Below, one piece after another: positions 63,044 through 64,000 of a DNA stretch of 64,000 nucleotides. The stretch is from DASTFY01 sp963813375 (GTDB taxonomy: Bacteria; Actinomycetota; Acidimicrobiia; Acidimicrobiales; Ilumatobacteraceae). The stretch spans positions 124,001-188,000 of the forward strand of contig CAWEYT010000015.1 in assembly GCA_963813375.1 (NCBI GenBank), given 5' to 3'. The first letter of the stretch is position 1. Each line of letters opens with the position of its first letter. The notes under the pieces are model-generated. The model searched no databases. It was not told the DNA's origin and worked only from the letters and a program-made list of their open reading frames with translations. Position numbers and translations under genes: made by a program.

Positions 63044-63967
63044 GTGGGTACACGACGCCACCCAGCCGTAGACGAGGATGTGTTCGTCAGTCACAGCTCG
63101 GCCAACAAGCGGCGTGTGGGCAGGCTGGTCGACGCGCTCGAGGCGGCTGGCCTGTCGGTGTGGCTCGATGCTGACGACATCCGCTTCGGCGTCCTGCTCG
63201 GACGTCAGTTGCAGGAGGCCATCCGCCGGAGCCGCGCCGTCGTGCTCCTGTGGTCCGACAAGGCGCGTGGGTCGGCGTGGGTGACTGTTGAGTGGCTGTC
63301 GGCGATCCAGCTTGGCCGGTTCATCCTTCCGTGCGCGCTCGATGCCACACCGCTACCGCAGTGCCTCAGCACGACGCTGTTCTTCGATCTGCGAAGGTCG
63401 ACCGATGCTGTCGTTGAGCGGTTGGCCCGGCAGCTCCGCGACGTCCCGTCCGGTGGGAGCCAGCTGACGCCGTTCGCCCGAGGGGTCGAGCCCGAGCTCG
63501 GCGACGCGATCGCCGGGGTCTCGGAGGCGCAGTTCGCAATGCTCGACCTCCTCGTCAACGATCGCGCCCGGGCGCGGTTGCAGCAGCAACGGGCCGCGGA
63601 CATGCTGGCCGTCGCCCAACGGCGTTGGCCGCTTGACAGCGACATCGTGAACCTCGCTGGCTACCAGGCCAAGAACGACTACCTGCTCGAGTACTGGGAC
63701 GCCGTCCAGGCCGGACGATGGCCTCCTCAGGACCCTCGCCTCGTCGACAGCCGGGACCGCTTCTTCGAGTGCCTGAGCGTGGACCCCCGGAACCCATCCG
63801 CGCTCAACGGGCTCGCGAACACGCTTCTGCTCCAGAGGGAGTTCGCCGCCGCCGCGTTCTTCAACCGCTCGTCAATCGAACTCGCTCGAACACAAGGCTT
63901 CCGCTACGACGCCGCAGAACAGGACGCCGCGCTCATCGCCCGCTTCGTGGGCGACCTGTCGGACTGA
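63044..63967 (+). CDS. TIR-domain protein with TPR-like C-terminus
   Basis: A 307-aa protein. The TIR domain (residues 1-135) has DVFVSHSSANKRRVGRLVDA, GLSVWLDADDIRFGVLLGRQ, IRRSRAVVLLWSDKARGSAW and VTVEWLSAIQLGRFILPCAL; the Glu in VTVEW matches the catalytic-Glu position of NAD-cleaving TIRs. The C-terminal half is helical with a TPR-like pair (DRFFECLSVDPRNPSALNGL, ANTLLLQREFAAAAFFNRSS). It is the second TIR gene of the window and of a different architecture from that at 37335. Signalling or antiviral defence is inferred. Confidence 0.83.
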   Translation: MGTRRHPAVDEDVFVSHSSANKRRVGRLVDALEAAGLSVWLDADDIRFGVLLGRQLQEAIRRSRAVVLLWSDKARGSAWVTVEWLSAIQLGRFILPCALDATPLPQCLSTTLFFDLRRSTDAVVERLARQLRDVPSGGSQLTPFARGVEPELGDAIAGVSEAQFAMLDLLVNDRARARLQQQRAADMLAVAQRRWPLDSDIVNLAGYQAKNDYLLEYWDAVQAGRWPPQDPRLVDSRDRFFECLSVDPRNPSALNGLANTLLLQREFAAAAFFNRSSIELARTQGFRYDAAEQDAALIARFVGDLSD

Positions 63968-64000
63968 TCTGAACAGCCTCGCACCACGGAAATAGCAGCC

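Overview
The window is about 70% G+C chromosomal DNA of an actinobacterium. Gene order ftsK-rimO-pgsA-cinA-thpR, single-domain CarD, TANNNT promoters set 6-8 nt before the start codon, GTG starts and 4-nt GTGA/ATGA overlaps fit Actinomycetota. The large set of acyl-CoA, flavin and ring-hydroxylating enzymes makes an Acidimicrobiia-type organism my best guess (inference). About 28 genes, including normally indispensable ones (rimO, carD), carry one-base frame breaks, often in G/C runs. Most of these look like indel errors of a long-read assembly rather than decay; I give the repaired gene and the approximate break point.

Layout. 0-5.8 kb: conserved core cluster ending in a hairpin and a tRNA-Arg(UCU). 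5.9-20.2 kb: a mosaic, partly decayed accessory region inserted behind the tRNA. It holds two separate integrase pieces, an IS110 relic, a multiply broken pyruvate kinase gene and a 157-bp direct repeat. Embedded in it (6.3-14.8 kb) is a dormancy/hypoxia-like group: a TreT-like glycosyltransferase, a DevR/DosR-type regulator divergent from a haem-GAF kinase, three PNPOx-like flavin-binding proteins, a zinc alcohol dehydrogenase and a two-TM protein. Four promoters there share a 15-bp DosR-box-like element.

20.4-24.3 kb: a P450, a CYTH-Ppx/GppA fusion, a GYD protein and a secreted protein. 24.4-35.2 kb: two divergent, translationally coupled operons. The minus one encodes MaoC hydratase, acyl-CoA ligase, nitrilase-type amidase and nitronate monooxygenase-like flavoprotein. 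The plus one encodes an Asp/Glu/hydantoin racemase, an amino-acid-oxidase-type flavoprotein, an acyl-CoA dehydrogenase, a citryl-CoA-lyase-like enzyme, an SDR and a CIH/PuuE-like deacetylase, followed by a convergent Rieske dioxygenase. Together they look like a route from a cyclic imide/ureide or amide to CoA thioesters.

35.3-42.5 kb: envelope and stress genes, including a PGRP amidase, a TIR-domain gene coupled to a YkgJ-type cysteine-cluster gene, and a GH3 lipoprotein. 42.5-50.2 kb: carD preceded by a 22-codon leader ORF, then YihY, SDR, GATase, PLP decarboxylase, 2OG-Fe dioxygenase, EEP nuclease and LLM monooxygenase. 50.2-54.8 kb: a single-chain acyl-CoA carboxylase (BC-BCCP-CT) and an MBL-fold hydrolase. 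55-62.8 kb: MDR reductase, GNATs, amidohydrolase, coiled-coil protein, LamG protein, YjbR and AIM24. A second TIR protein with a TPR-like tail closes the window.
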